DNA from: Bryobacterales bacterium
Lineage (GTDB): Bacteria; Acidobacteriota; Terriglobia; Bryobacterales; Bryobacteraceae
Direction of reading: 5' to 3'
Length of the DNA stretch: 48,780 nucleotides
NCBI GenBank assembly: GCA_020851655.1
Contig: JADZCI010000040.1
Coordinates: 1-48,780, forward strand
Shown one piece after another: positions 1 through 9,354 of the stretch; positions within the stretch are counted from its first letter, which is position 1; every line of letters begins with the position of its first letter. The notes under the pieces were generated by a model. That model was not told the origin of the DNA. It did no database searches and was given only the letters and a program-made list of their open reading frames with translations. A program made the translations under genes and the position numbers.

Positions 1-44
1 ACCAGCTTGTTGGCGGACTGCCCGATGGCGCGCGTAATGGTCAT
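1..44 (-). CDS. 5' fragment of an unidentified gene
   Basis: An ATG at 42-44 (minus strand) opens a frame that runs off the left edge after about 14 codons (reads MTITRAIGQSANKLV). It lies 10 nt after the greA-like stop codon, so it is probably the next gene of the same operon. A weak GGTAG sits just before the start. Too little sequence is present to assign a family. Confidence 0.35.
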   Translation of the reverse strand, partial: MTITRAIGQSANKL

Positions 45-54
45 TCGCTACCTG

Positions 55-525
55 CTATTCTGCCGCATCGTGAATCGTCGTGAGTTGCAGGATCTCCATC
101 TTGCGCAGCCCCCCGGGAATCGGAATCGAGACCTCGTCGCCGACTTTCTTGCCCAACAGTCCTTTGCCGATGGGAGAACTGGTTGAAATCAACCCTTGCG
201 CGACGTTCGATTCCTCGCTCGCGACCAGTTTGTAGCTGATTTCCTCGTCCTTCGTCAGGTCCAGAACCACCACGCGCGATCCCAGCCCAACCCGGTCGCG
301 CGGAATCCTGGTCACGTCCACCATGGAGAGTTCGGCCAGCCTCAACTTAAGTTGGGAAACCCGGGCATCGACGTAGCGCTGCCTTTCCTTGGCGGCATGG
401 AATTCCGCGTTCTCGCGCAGGTCGCCGTGCGCGCGAGCCTTCAGGATTTCCTTCGGCAACTCGTTGCGCAACTCATACTCGAGAGTCGCGATCTCTTCCT
501 GAAGTTTCTTTTTCAGATCTTCCAT
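55..525 (-). CDS. greA: GreA/GreB-family transcription elongation factor
   Basis: Binds in the RNA polymerase secondary channel and stimulates cleavage of backtracked transcripts. The 156-residue length is typical. Residues 1-75 form the N-terminal coiled coil, with the tip motif GDLRENAEFHAAKERQ (about residues 34-49) that carries the conserved acidic pair. Residues 80-155 fit the FKBP-like C-terminal domain, including SPIGKGLLGKKVGDEV. The ATG at 525 has a weak AGG about 6 nt upstream, and a TATAAT box lies at 552-557. GreA and GreB cannot be fully separated by eye; the length and the tip sequence favour GreA. The only odd feature is the downstream gene starting almost at once. Confidence 0.93.
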   Translation of the reverse strand: MEDLKKKLQEEIATLEYELRNELPKEILKARAHGDLRENAEFHAAKERQRYVDARVSQLKLRLAELSMVDVTRIPRDRVGLGSRVVVLDLTKDEEISYKLVASEESNVAQGLISTSSPIGKGLLGKKVGDEVSIPIPGGLRKMEILQLTTIHDAAE

Positions 526-551
526 CGTGACCTAACAGCCCCTATCCGGAA

Positions 552-557
552 ATTATA
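552..557 (-). promoter_or_regulatory. greA: -10 box (TATAAT) for the greA-like gene
   Basis: A perfect TATAAT reads on the minus strand 26 nt before the greA start. No good -35 hexamer is visible at 16-18 nt spacing. The predicted leader is about 20 nt. Confidence 0.5.
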
Positions 558-592
558 GTGCACGCCCTTTCCACACCCCTCCGCGGAATGTT

Positions 593-2887
593 CTACCGCC
601 GGCCTCGAATCCAGACCTCAGTCGAAGCGTCTCCAGCGGTCAGACGATACACATTATCGGCCGGAAGTGGTCCCAAACGCACCGTCGCGGCCCAGGTTCC
701 CGGTGACAGCGGGTCCTGAAGGATGGAGTCGATGCTCCCGTCGCCCTGTTCGACAACACCGGCCGGTTCAGGCCGGTCCATGGGCAAGCCTGAAGCGTCC
801 TGAACCCGAAACCGGAGAATCACAACGTCTCCCGGCCGTCCGGCCGAGGGCGCAGCCGGAACCGAGACTCGAACCGGCGTCTGGCCCCGCACCCCAAGCC
901 AGTAGACCACACGGGCCGGTACGGTCGAACCGGTGGACTCGACTTGGATGCTGCCTTGATAGGCGCCAGCTTCCAACGCGGCTTCTGGCAGCGAAAAGCT
1001 GACTTGCGCGGTTCCGCCAGGTTCCAGGCTGAATGAGGGATTGGACACCACCGGCGCTACGGCATCCTGGGTCTTCACCGTTACTGTGAAAGCTTCCGTG
1101 TTCGCGCCGAGGTTCTTTACCGCGAGCGTGCGCGCACCGCCGGTGGTTTCCGAAGACGCACCAAAGCTCAGCGAGACTGGCGAGACCGTCGTCGTGGAGT
1201 TCAACGAGGCGGCCACATTTAGCCGTCCAGTACCAGCACGCTGGGCGCCGCCCGCAAACTCGGACGCGGCGTTGACAAGAAGTGACCGATAGTCGGATTC
1301 AGCTAGTCCCGGGCGAGCCGCTTTTAACAGAGCGACCGCCCCCGACACGACCGGAGCCGAAAAGCTAGTCCCGGAGGTCACCAGAAAGCCAGTGGGACTG
1401 TAGAGCGGGCCTGCGGGGTTGTTGGTCTGACCGGCAGTCAGAAATCGTGACCCCACTGCCAGCAGATCCGGTTTCACGTTGAAATCCACGGTCGGCCCCC
1501 GCCCGGAAAACGAGGCCAGGACGTTCGGATTCAGGGGGGCTTGCCAGGCTCGCAACGTGACCATCGCCTCCTCGCTTCCGGCGATAGCCTGTAGGGCCAA
1601 GCCGTCGTTGTAAGACACCGTCCAGGCGGGTAAGGTGGAAGCGCCAGCATCCCAAAAACTCAACGCAGGCTGGTCCGGCGCATTGACAATTACGGCCGCC
1701 AGCGCGCCCGCGGCCTGCGCAAAATCCAGCTTGGTTTCGAACGGACAACCGCCGCTGACGACCAGGGCCACCTGTTCTGTAAGGCTGCCTTCGGGTAGCG
1801 CGGTGCAAGCCGTTCCAGCAGGGTCCAGCGACTTCAACGAAATGAGTTGCCCCTGGACGGGCGGCAACGAGTAGGTGTTCGAGCCCGGCATGGCGGTGAC
1901 GGACCCGCCCGAAAGCAGCAGGATCGACGGATTGAAAAGCACGCGGTCGCTGTCGCTGGCGCCGACGGCCAGAACTTCCGGCAGGGAGGCGGTCCAATCC
2001 ACCGTCATCGGGTCCGGTCCGCTGTTTCCCGCCGCGCACACCACCACGACTCCACGCGCCCGCGCCGCCGCAATGGCTTCGCGGAAGACGCTGTCGGCCG
2101 GCAGCGCGAAGCCCACCTGGCCAAAGCTCATATTGATTACATCCATGCCATCACTCACGGCGTCATCCAGGGCCCTGAGCACGTAGTCCGAGGGGATTGA
2201 ACCGGATGAGCCGATACTGACACGGTAAACCCCAATCCACGCTTTTGGCGCAACTCCCATGACCGGACCTCGCGGCCCCCACACCCAGGCGCCCGCCGCC
2301 GCCATGGCCACCGCCGTGCCATGACCGTAACGGTCCAGCCCACTGGGGTCGCCCGATTCATAGCCACGCACGACGATAACCTTGCCGTTGGTCAGGCTCC
2401 GGTTGGACTCGTGGCTGATTTGCGGGTAGCCGTCAGGGGCCCGCATGGACTCGCCGCTAAAGGCCGGATGCGAGACGTCGATGCCCGTGTCGAGGATGGC
2501 GATTTTGACCCCGGCGCCGGCATTGTCCGAGCCGCCGATCGTCTCGTATGCCTGAGGGACTTGGCTTAAGGCGGCCGCCCGGTCGAGGTAAAGATGCAGC
2601 ATCTCAACCGGTTCGATGGCCCTTACCCCGGGAATGGAGAGAGCGGCGACGGTTTGCGACGGCTCCATTTCAACGATCAGGGCGTTGGCAACTGTCGTAA
2701 CGGAGGCGCTGACTCGGATGCCCTGCCCGCTCATGAGCGCGCGCACCCGCGCCTGCTGGTCCGCGGCCCGGCTACCTCGCCCGGCATCCGGCGGATTGGT
2801 CAGCCGGACAATATACCGGCCCGGGACGACTTCTCCCGCCCATACCGCCGGCAAAAGAAGAAGTCCCGCAAAGCGAACCCACCGCAT
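593..2887 (-). CDS. Secreted subtilisin-like serine protease (S8) with PA domain
   Basis: Extracellular or periplasmic protease of 764 residues. A signal peptide covers residues 1-17 and an I9-type propeptide about 20-95. The S8 catalytic domain follows, with Asp133 (AILDTGID), His189 (GHGTAVA), oxyanion Asn288 (AAGNSG) and Ser508 (GTSFSAP). A PA domain (about 345-440) is inserted between the Asn and Ser blocks, as in fungal and plant subtilases. The C-terminal 200 residues look like beta-sandwich domains (Fn3 or choice-of-anchor type). It lies 22 nt after the upstream subtilase on the same strand, so both are probably co-transcribed. All catalytic residues are present and it should be active. 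It lacks the Solibacter-type C-terminal domain of its neighbour. Confidence 0.93.
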   Translation of the reverse strand: MRWVRFAGLLLLPAVWAGEVVPGRYIVRLTNPPDAGRGSRAADQQARVRALMSGQGIRVSASVTTVANALIVEMEPSQTVAALSIPGVRAIEPVEMLHLYLDRAAALSQVPQAYETIGGSDNAGAGVKIAILDTGIDVSHPAFSGESMRAPDGYPQISHESNRSLTNGKVIVVRGYESGDPSGLDRYGHGTAVAMAAAGAWVWGPRGPVMGVAPKAWIGVYRVSIGSSGSIPSDYVLRALDDAVSDGMDVINMSFGQVGFALPADSVFREAIAAARARGVVVVCAAGNSGPDPMTVDWTASLPEVLAVGASDSDRVLFNPSILLLSGGSVTAMPGSNTYSLPPVQGQLISLKSLDPAGTACTALPEGSLTEQVALVVSGGCPFETKLDFAQAAGALAAVIVNAPDQPALSFWDAGASTLPAWTVSYNDGLALQAIAGSEEAMVTLRAWQAPLNPNVLASFSGRGPTVDFNVKPDLLAVGSRFLTAGQTNNPAGPLYSPTGFLVTSGTSFSAPVVSGAVALLKAARPGLAESDYRSLLVNAASEFAGGAQRAGTGRLNVAASLNSTTTVSPVSLSFGASSETTGGARTLAVKNLGANTEAFTVTVKTQDAVAPVVSNPSFSLEPGGTAQVSFSLPEAALEAGAYQGSIQVESTGSTVPARVVYWLGVRGQTPVRVSVPAAPSAGRPGDVVILRFRVQDASGLPMDRPEPAGVVEQGDGSIDSILQDPLSPGTWAATVRLGPLPADNVYRLTAGDASTEVWIRGRR

Positions 2888-2909
2888 ACCTACATTGTGG
2901 CGCAGCGGC

Positions 2910-5900
2910 CTACTGAATCGCCATTTTCACCGGTGCGGATGAAACACCGTTAACGCTCATGATCAAATCCTGCACTCCGGTGGGTGCGTCGTTCGGCACC
3001 TGAACATTCACCTGGTGCAAGCCCGCGAAAGTCGGCGCCAAACCGCAGAAACTGACGGCGCCCGGCCGCCCTCCGAAGGTGACTTCCGCGTTCCCTTTGC
3101 AATAGGACAGCGGGTCGATCTTGGCGGCTTCACCCGTGGCGGGCTGGTTGGTGACCGGACCTAAACCATTGGCGTAAATGGTGATGTACTCGCCGCGTTT
3201 GGCTGGCAGCGACGAACCGATGACGTTCGCCGAATTGGCCTGCGTCGCCACGACCATGTTGACGCCGCTCGAATCCCGGTACTGGAAGGGCGCCGGCGAA
3301 TAGTCGGCGATATTGAAAGACATCACGGCGCTGGAATAGTTACCGATGCTCACCTTGAGTTGGGCGGAGGTCAACCCCTGCAACTCATAAGGGAGCTGAA
3401 TGTTGACCTGACCGTCGCTGACGTAGGAAATTCGCGCGGGGTAACTCTGGCGCACGCCTCCGGGCACGTCCACGCCGACGCTGACGTTGCCCAAAGATAA
3501 GGGAATGAAGGGTGTTCCAAGCTGATCGAATCTCAGTGTGGCGGTGGACAGGGCTTGGCCGAAAATGGTGACCCAGGACCCTGGAGCGACAGCACGGGCA
3601 GTCTCAAAACTGGCGCCGTTGACGATGCCGCCGGGGCTACGCAGCGTGGACCGCACGCGGGCCGTGCCAACAAAGGACACCGGCTCGGAGAAACCCGCAA
3701 TGGTGGCCTCAAAAACCTGGGCGCCGGAACTGGGCCCCAGAACTACGGTGGCATCGGCGATGCCGAGCTCATCGGTGGCCCGGAGCGCCTGAATCTGGCT
3801 CGGGTCCGCACCCCCGGACACGACACGCCATGTGACGTTGCGGCCCGGCACCGGCAAGCCGTACTTATCGACGACCTTGAAAGCAAAGTACATGCTGCCC
3901 AGCGTGAGGCCTTCAAAGTTTTCGTTTCGCAGCGGGACTACGTTGGCCGGCACGCCATCGGTGACCAGGTAGAGGTAGGGAATACGCAGAGACACCGCCG
4001 CGCCGTCAGCCTGCACATAGCCCTCGTAGACTCCCGGATTCGGAGTCGCACCCTCGAGGCGGACGGTCACCGGAGTGGAGGCGGCGCCGGGCTGTAGCGA
4101 GAACGAACTGGTGGAGAGGGTGACCCGCGCGCGGCTATCGGTCTGGCGAGGTACAACGGTCAGACGCAATCCGGCGGTCTGGTTCGAGCCGTTCCGGAAG
4201 GTCAATCCGGCAGACGGCAGGTTTCCGCCCGCCGTGACTGCGCCGAAGGAAATGGTGGCCGGTTCGACGGTCACGTTGGCCTGCACCGCCAAGTCGGCCT
4301 GGAGCTTGCCTCCGCCGATGGCCTGAACCCCGGCTGGGATGACCTTGCCCGTGTTGTCGAAGTCGTCGATCGCGTTCGTCGCCGTGTTGACCAGAGCGGA
4401 CTTGATCTGCGCTGGGGTCCACGCGGGGTTGCGCTGCTTGACCAGCGCCGCGGCGCCCGCCACCATGGGAACGCTGAAACTCGTCCCGTCGATCACGGTA
4501 TAGCGCGAGGCCGACCACATGTCGCTGTTCGGGTCGTAGTTCTGCGTGCCAACCACCATGTCCGTACCGGGAGCGACCAGGTCCGGCTTGATGGCGCTGG
4601 TCCGGATGTTGGGACCGTAGGAGGTGAACACGGCGGTGTAATCCGCATACTTTTGCGGGTCATTGACCTCCCGCAGCGCCGGGTCAATCGTGACTGGACG
4701 GTTGGGGTTGTTCTGTAGAAAGCTGCGCAGTGCGGCGCCGTTGGTGTTGCCAACGACGACCAACGGAATGCCGGTAAAGGCCAGGCCCGAGGGCGCGAAG
4801 ACCGAGTCGCTGCCGGTCGCGCGAATGTAGATGACGCCGTCCGCGCCGGCGCTTTGCGAGTTGCCGACCTTGGTGCGCAGCGAACAGCCGCCGGCTTGAA
4901 CCACGGCGAAGGCGCCGCTGAGAGAACCGGTGGCCATGGCGCCGCAAGCCTGGCCATTATCGTTCACGGCCGTAACGTCGCGAGCGGGCCGGGTGAGCGG
5001 ACCGGAGGGCAATGGTCCGTCGCCAAAACGCGCATCGACCTGCTTCAGGTTTGCCGGAGCGTCGTCCCCGGTCACAATGAGGGTCTGAAGAATGATGTGT
5101 GAATTGGTGGTGGCGCCGGCGGTAATCGCGCTGGCCTCGGTTCCGGGTGTGGCGATGGAGTTGTACGCCGGAATCGTCACGCCGGAATCCCCATCATTGC
5201 CGGCCGCGGCCACGACAACCATCCCTTTGCTGACCGCGTTCCGGATCGCGGCAGTCCACGGGTCGCATGGAACCGTACCCGAGTTGTCGCACGTCGATCC
5301 CTGATCGGCGGCGCCCCAAAGCGCCCGGAAGCCCAGCGAGAGGGTCACCGCGTCCATGCCATCGTTGAACGCGTCGTTCAGCGCGGTAATCAGGACATCG
5401 GAAAACGTCACGTCGTTCACGCCCGGAGATCCAAACACTTTGTAATTGCCCAGGTATGCTTTGGGCGCCACACCTGTCGCCGCACCGACCGGAGTCGTGT
5501 TCTTCACTCCCGCCGCAATCATGGCGACCGCTGTTCCGTGGCCCACGCGGTCGCGCGGCGAGTTATCGTCGGGGCGCGTATCGTCGGCAAACTCGTAGGC
5601 CAGCATGTCCACGTAGCTCCGCGCGGCGATCACCTTGCGATTGGTGTAATCGCACGCCGGTCCGCTACAGAATGGGCCACCGGGGACCGCCGGCAGCGAG
5701 CTGTCCTGAAACGCGGGATGCGTCTGGTCAATCCCGGTATCGATCACGCCGATTCGGCGGCCCAGGCCGGCGTTGCCGTCGCCGCCCACAAACTGCCACG
5801 CCTTGGTTCCGTTGACGAGATCCAAAGCCCGGTTCAGCGTCCGTTTGTAGGCTTGCAGGCGGACCACGCCTTCGACGCCCGGCCAAGTGCGGATTTCCGC

Positions 5901-6212
5901 CGCTTGCTCATCTGATCCCGAAATGAACACCGCATTCAGCAAATCCTGAACGGCGCCGAGACGGTGCACTTTCCGCTCAGCCAGGCGCGCCGACAGATCG
6001 GACTGCGCCAACTCGATTTGCCGCCTCTGCGCGGCGGCCTGAACGCCGGCCATTTCGACACGGTTCGAAAAGCGTTCCGCAACCGGCGAGTCTTTCAAAA
6101 TGATGGCCCATCGCGGCGCCCGTCCCATGACATCCGGCTGGATGGTCCGCTGGGTCTGTCCCAGCAGTAACAACGATGCGGAGAAGATGAAACCAAACGC
6201 GTTCGCTTTCAC
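2910..6212 (-). CDS. Secreted subtilisin-like serine protease (S8) with PA and Solibacter-type C-terminal domain
   Basis: Secreted protease of 1100 residues. A signal peptide covers residues 1-20 and a propeptide-like region about 30-125. The S8 triad is Asp158 (GVIDTGID), His225 (GHGTAVA) and Ser578 (GTSFSVP), with oxyanion Asn339 (AAAGNDG). A PA-like insert covers about 415-510. A beta-sandwich region and an Ig-like region (about 650-860) follow. Residues 875-1100 match the Solibacter uncharacterised C-terminal domain, shown by NGASF, PGSWVTIFGQ, ARISYVSDGQVNIQLP and YANGLGP. That domain is typical of secreted proteins of Solibacter relatives and may help surface retention (inference). The start is a GTG at 6212 that gives a good signal peptide; no strong Shine-Dalgarno is seen. 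The neighbouring subtilase is a paralogue. Confidence 0.93.
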   Translation of the reverse strand: MKANAFGFIFSASLLLLGQTQRTIQPDVMGRAPRWAIILKDSPVAERFSNRVEMAGVQAAAQRRQIELAQSDLSARLAERKVHRLGAVQDLLNAVFISGSDEQAAEIRTWPGVEGVVRLQAYKRTLNRALDLVNGTKAWQFVGGDGNAGLGRRIGVIDTGIDQTHPAFQDSSLPAVPGGPFCSGPACDYTNRKVIAARSYVDMLAYEFADDTRPDDNSPRDRVGHGTAVAMIAAGVKNTTPVGAATGVAPKAYLGNYKVFGSPGVNDVTFSDVLITALNDAFNDGMDAVTLSLGFRALWGAADQGSTCDNSGTVPCDPWTAAIRNAVSKGMVVVAAAGNDGDSGVTIPAYNSIATPGTEASAITAGATTNSHIILQTLIVTGDDAPANLKQVDARFGDGPLPSGPLTRPARDVTAVNDNGQACGAMATGSLSGAFAVVQAGGCSLRTKVGNSQSAGADGVIYIRATGSDSVFAPSGLAFTGIPLVVVGNTNGAALRSFLQNNPNRPVTIDPALREVNDPQKYADYTAVFTSYGPNIRTSAIKPDLVAPGTDMVVGTQNYDPNSDMWSASRYTVIDGTSFSVPMVAGAAALVKQRNPAWTPAQIKSALVNTATNAIDDFDNTGKVIPAGVQAIGGGKLQADLAVQANVTVEPATISFGAVTAGGNLPSAGLTFRNGSNQTAGLRLTVVPRQTDSRARVTLSTSSFSLQPGAASTPVTVRLEGATPNPGVYEGYVQADGAAVSLRIPYLYLVTDGVPANVVPLRNENFEGLTLGSMYFAFKVVDKYGLPVPGRNVTWRVVSGGADPSQIQALRATDELGIADATVVLGPSSGAQVFEATIAGFSEPVSFVGTARVRSTLRSPGGIVNGASFETARAVAPGSWVTIFGQALSTATLRFDQLGTPFIPLSLGNVSVGVDVPGGVRQSYPARISYVSDGQVNIQLPYELQGLTSAQLKVSIGNYSSAVMSFNIADYSPAPFQYRDSSGVNMVVATQANSANVIGSSLPAKRGEYITIYANGLGPVTNQPATGEAAKIDPLSYCKGNAEVTFGGRPGAVSFCGLAPTFAGLHQVNVQVPNDAPTGVQDLIMSVNGVSSAPVKMAIQ

Positions 6213-6317
6213 AGATCTTTGGATGTGTCCCTTCGGAATTCAGTTTCCCATTATTGGAAACCGTGATCGTTCCACGCGGATGTAAACCCTGAATGCGCGG
6301 CACGGGCGCGCCAATTC

Positions 6318-6347
6318 TTGTCCCCCAAACCGGAATTCCCGTATAAT
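6318..6347 (+). promoter_or_regulatory. Sigma-70 type promoter for a leaderless transcript
   Basis: TTGTCC (6318-6323), an 18-nt spacer and a perfect TATAAT (6342-6347). The GTG start of the next gene is only 7 nt after the -10 box, so transcription would begin at or next to the first codon. Confidence 0.6.
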
Positions 6348-6354
6348 TCCCTCT

Positions 6355-6741
6355 GTGAAACTCAAACTCCTCCTCGCATGTATTCTCTTAGCGCTGCCCG
6401 CGGCGGCCAACGTTCTCAGCTTTGAAGACGTGGAGTACCATGACAAGGACATCGAGAACGGTAAGGTGAAGAACCGCGACGGCATGTTCCATCTCGACCG
6501 CGACACCGGCGTGATCGTTTTCACGTCGGAAAACCGGGTTTACCTTACGATTTTGGGCCGTACGATCTCGAGCGCCACTTACGACGACAAGAAGGATCGC
6601 AACCTCGTTCTCGTCTACACCGATGCCCGCGACCGGCGCCGTGAGGCGTCGTTCAAGTTGAAGGGTGGCAACCGGGAGAACATACTCAATGCCATCAACT
6701 CTGAAACCGATAACAAACTCGTCCGCGTCACAAAGAAGTAA
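6355..6741 (+). CDS. Small secreted hypothetical protein
   Basis: Protein of 128 residues that I do not recognise as a named family. Residues 1-18 form a signal peptide (hydrophobic run, then AAANVLS), giving a mature exported protein of about 110 residues. The mature part is rich in charged residues and beta-prone segments, and its later half reads like a PH-like or small beta-barrel fold (inference only). The GTG start lacks a Shine-Dalgarno and lies directly behind a consensus -10 box, which points to a leaderless mRNA. It is divergent from the subtilase pair and followed by a GC-rich hairpin region. Confidence 0.7.
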   Translation: MKLKLLLACILLALPAAANVLSFEDVEYHDKDIENGKVKNRDGMFHLDRDTGVIVFTSENRVYLTILGRTISSATYDDKKDRNLVLVYTDARDRRREASFKLKGGNRENILNAINSETDNKLVRVTKK

Positions 6742-6762
6742 CACGCCGCCTTTGAAGCAAGA

Positions 6763-6808
6763 CGGCCTCCGGCCGGGGAAACTGCCGGAGTCCGGCTAAC
6801 GCCGGCAG
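6763..6808. repeat. GC-rich inverted repeats after the small secreted gene
   Basis: Two hairpins: CGGCC/GGCCG (6763-6767 with 6771-6775, loop 3) and CTGCCGG/CCGGCAG (6782-6788 with 6802-6808, loop 13). No U-tract follows, so a classical Rho-independent terminator is unlikely. It may slow polymerase or protect the 3' end of the mRNA. Confidence 0.4.
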
Positions 6809-6857
6809 GCGCGGCCGGCGCCCGGAGGCGAGCCATTCCCCAATATGGAGGCCGTGG

Positions 6858-9278
6858 TTGTTGCGACATTGGTCCCTCAAACACACCGGAGCCGCCGCCG
6901 CGGTCCTTTGCTCCGCAGCCGTTTGGCTGTGGTTCCACCCGCTGAAGCCCGGCGGGATCGATCTCGACAAGACCTACCGTATCGGTTTCGGGATCGACCG
7001 GCCGTTTCATTTTCCCACGGCGGCGAGCAAGCCAACCGGCCTCGCGGTCGAAATTGTTGACAAGGCAGCCCAGCGCCGCGGCGTCAAGCTGGACTGGATT
7101 CCGGTGGGGTCCGGAGTCCCGGCTCTGCGCGCGGGCGAAATCGACTTGTACATTCTGCTGACTATCCGCCCGGCGCGCCGTGCGCTGGTCCACATGACCG
7201 ATCCCTACTTGATCACGGAGACCAGCTTTCTTGTGCGCTCCGATTCGCCGGTTCAGCAGACGGCCCATCTGTTGTCGTCGAGGATCAGCTTCATTGACGT
7301 CGAGGTTCACCGGATGGACCTGGGCAAGTACTTTCCCCAGGCCGTCCTGATGCCTCAGACATCGACAAAGGAGGCCATTGTCGCCGTGCGTGAGGGCCGC
7401 GCCGACGCCGCGTACGTCGATCAGTTTGCGGCGATCACGGCGCTGCTGGACAACCAGGTCCAGACGCCGGTCCGCATTGTCGGAGCGGGCGGGACCAAGG
7501 GCTTGATGGCCTTGGCCTCGACCTTTGAACATGCTCCAGTAGCCGACGCCGTGCGTGAGGAAATGCGGGCCATGACTGCCGACGGAACCACGTCGCAAAT
7601 TCTGGGGCGCTGGGGATTCTTTTCCAGCTTGACGACAGAAGCAACCGACGCGCTGGAGGCCGAACAGCGCCGCGTGCGGCGCCTGCGCGCGGGGCTGGCC
7701 GTGGCCGGCGGACTGCTCCTGGCGGTCGCGTGGCTGGCGTGGCGCTTACGAGGCGAATCCGCCGCGTTGAAACAGGCCCAGATCGCATTGAGCGACAGCG
7801 AGCGCCACCACCGCATGCTGGTCGATTCCCTGCCCGATGTTCTCTACATGGCGAACCCGGAAGGGAACATCAGCCTCAACGCCAGGAACGGAGAAACCGG
7901 CGGGCAGGAGGAACTGATCCGCACGCTGCAACAGAGCGCCGCGCATACCCAGAGCGTGCGCGAGTCCATCGAGACCGGCCGGACGATCATTGGCGAAGAG
8001 TCGACGAGCGACGACCGGTTTGTTGAATACCGCCTGTTTCCGATGGATAACCGGAAAAGACGGACGCCCGCGGTCATGGGGATACTGCGCGATGTCACGG
8101 ACAGGAAAAGGTCAGAGCGGGCCCGCGCGGAGTTGGAGGAACAGCTTCGCCAATCGCAAACTTTGGAAGGAATTGGCCGCCTGGCCGGAGGCGTCGCACA
8201 CGATTTCAACAACCTTCTGACGGTCATCAACGGCTACAGTGAATCAGTCCTGGAGTCACCAGGGCTTGACGCGGCGATCCGCAGGCAGGTGGAAGGCATC
8301 CACATAGCCGGCGCCGCGGCCGCCGAGTTGACGCAGCAACTGCTCGCATTTGGACGGAAACAAGTTGCCCTGGTGCGCCGGTTGGATTTGAACGCTTTGA
8401 TTCGCGAGATGGAGGGGTTGATCCGGCGCGTCCTGGACGCCAAGGTCAGTCTGATCCACGCTCTCCGGCCATCTAACGGTTCGATCGTTGCCGATCCCGC
8501 ACAGATCAGCCAGATCCTGTTGAATCTGGCATCCAATGCGCGCGACGCGATGCCGCGCGGCGGCTCCTTGCTCATCGAAACCGCCGACGTCGAGCTTGTC
8601 CCGGGCGACGGCGCCGGGTTGGGACTGGTTGACGGCAGCTATGTGCGTTTGTCGGTGACCGACACAGGAATGGGCATGAACGAGGAAACCAAAGCCCGGC
8701 TGTTCGAGCCTTTCTTCACCACGAAGGAAATGGGCCAGGGCACGGGCTTAGGGTTGGCGACCGTTTACGGCATTGTCAAACAGCTTGGCGGGCACATCAG
8801 GGTCGAGAGCGAACCGAGCCACGGCACAACCTTCGAGATCCTGCTGCCGCGCAACCTGGATCCGCCGCCGGTTTCCGCTGAACGGCCATTGCAACCGGCT
8901 GTTCCGTCGGGAACCGAAACGATTCTGGTGGTCGAAGACCAGAACGACGTTCGAACGCTCGTCCGCGACATGCTGAAACGCCTCGGCTATCGCGTGCTGG
9001 ATGTCGGCGAACCCGGCGAGGCGCTGGCGATCGTCGCCAAGGTGAGTGGCCCGATCGACTTATTGGTGACAGATGTCGTGTTGCCGGGAATGTCCGGAAC
9101 CGAACTGGCGCAACGTCTGGCGGGCTCGAATCCCTCGCTGAAAGTCCTGTTCATGTCCGGCTACACCCAGAATGCGATCGGCGGCGAATTGCCTCGAGGA
9201 GCTGCGTTCCTCCAGAAGCCGTTCACACTGAGTTCGCTGGGAACGAAAGTGCGCGCACTCCTCGATCAGCCCAAATAG
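6858..9278 (+). CDS. Hybrid sensor histidine kinase with periplasmic solute-binding sensor domain
   Basis: Inner-membrane kinase of 806 residues. After a signal anchor (about 10-27) comes a family 3 solute-binding domain (about 38-255), the fold used for amino-acid-like ligands. A transmembrane helix covers about 270-290, then a PAS-like domain (about 310-425), HisKA with His446 (AHDFNN), HATPase_c with N-box (LLNLASNARDAMP) and G boxes (DTGMGMN, GTGLGL), and a C-terminal receiver with phospho-acceptor Asp738 (VTDVVLPG) and Lys in QKPF. The TTG start has GGAGG 6 nt upstream (6847-6851). No DNA-binding output gene is adjacent, so signalling probably passes through a distant phosphotransfer partner. 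Ligand unknown. Confidence 0.9.
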   Translation: MLRHWSLKHTGAAAAVLCSAAVWLWFHPLKPGGIDLDKTYRIGFGIDRPFHFPTAASKPTGLAVEIVDKAAQRRGVKLDWIPVGSGVPALRAGEIDLYILLTIRPARRALVHMTDPYLITETSFLVRSDSPVQQTAHLLSSRISFIDVEVHRMDLGKYFPQAVLMPQTSTKEAIVAVREGRADAAYVDQFAAITALLDNQVQTPVRIVGAGGTKGLMALASTFEHAPVADAVREEMRAMTADGTTSQILGRWGFFSSLTTEATDALEAEQRRVRRLRAGLAVAGGLLLAVAWLAWRLRGESAALKQAQIALSDSERHHRMLVDSLPDVLYMANPEGNISLNARNGETGGQEELIRTLQQSAAHTQSVRESIETGRTIIGEESTSDDRFVEYRLFPMDNRKRRTPAVMGILRDVTDRKRSERARAELEEQLRQSQTLEGIGRLAGGVAHDFNNLLTVINGYSESVLESPGLDAAIRRQVEGIHIAGAAAAELTQQLLAFGRKQVALVRRLDLNALIREMEGLIRRVLDAKVSLIHALRPSNGSIVADPAQISQILLNLASNARDAMPRGGSLLIETADVELVPGDGAGLGLVDGSYVRLSVTDTGMGMNEETKARLFEPFFTTKEMGQGTGLGLATVYGIVKQLGGHIRVESEPSHGTTFEILLPRNLDPPPVSAERPLQPAVPSGTETILVVEDQNDVRTLVRDMLKRLGYRVLDVGEPGEALAIVAKVSGPIDLLVTDVVLPGMSGTELAQRLAGSNPSLKVLFMSGYTQNAIGGELPRGAAFLQKPFTLSSLGTKVRALLDQPK

Positions 9279-9301
9279 GGCGCGATCCACAGCGTAAGGC
9301 C

Positions 9302-9330
9302 GACGGGGGATTCCCGTACCGGAACCCGTC
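9302..9330 (+). terminator. Possible weak terminator hairpin
   Basis: GACGGG (9302-9307) pairs with CCCGTC (9325-9330), followed by TATTT. The stem is short and the U-tract poor, so this is a candidate only. Confidence 0.25.
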
Positions 9331-9354
9331 TATTTGGGTCATACTGACAGGGAC

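Noticed and set aside
6763-6808. Rho-independent terminator
   Set aside because: Good stems but no U-tract after them.
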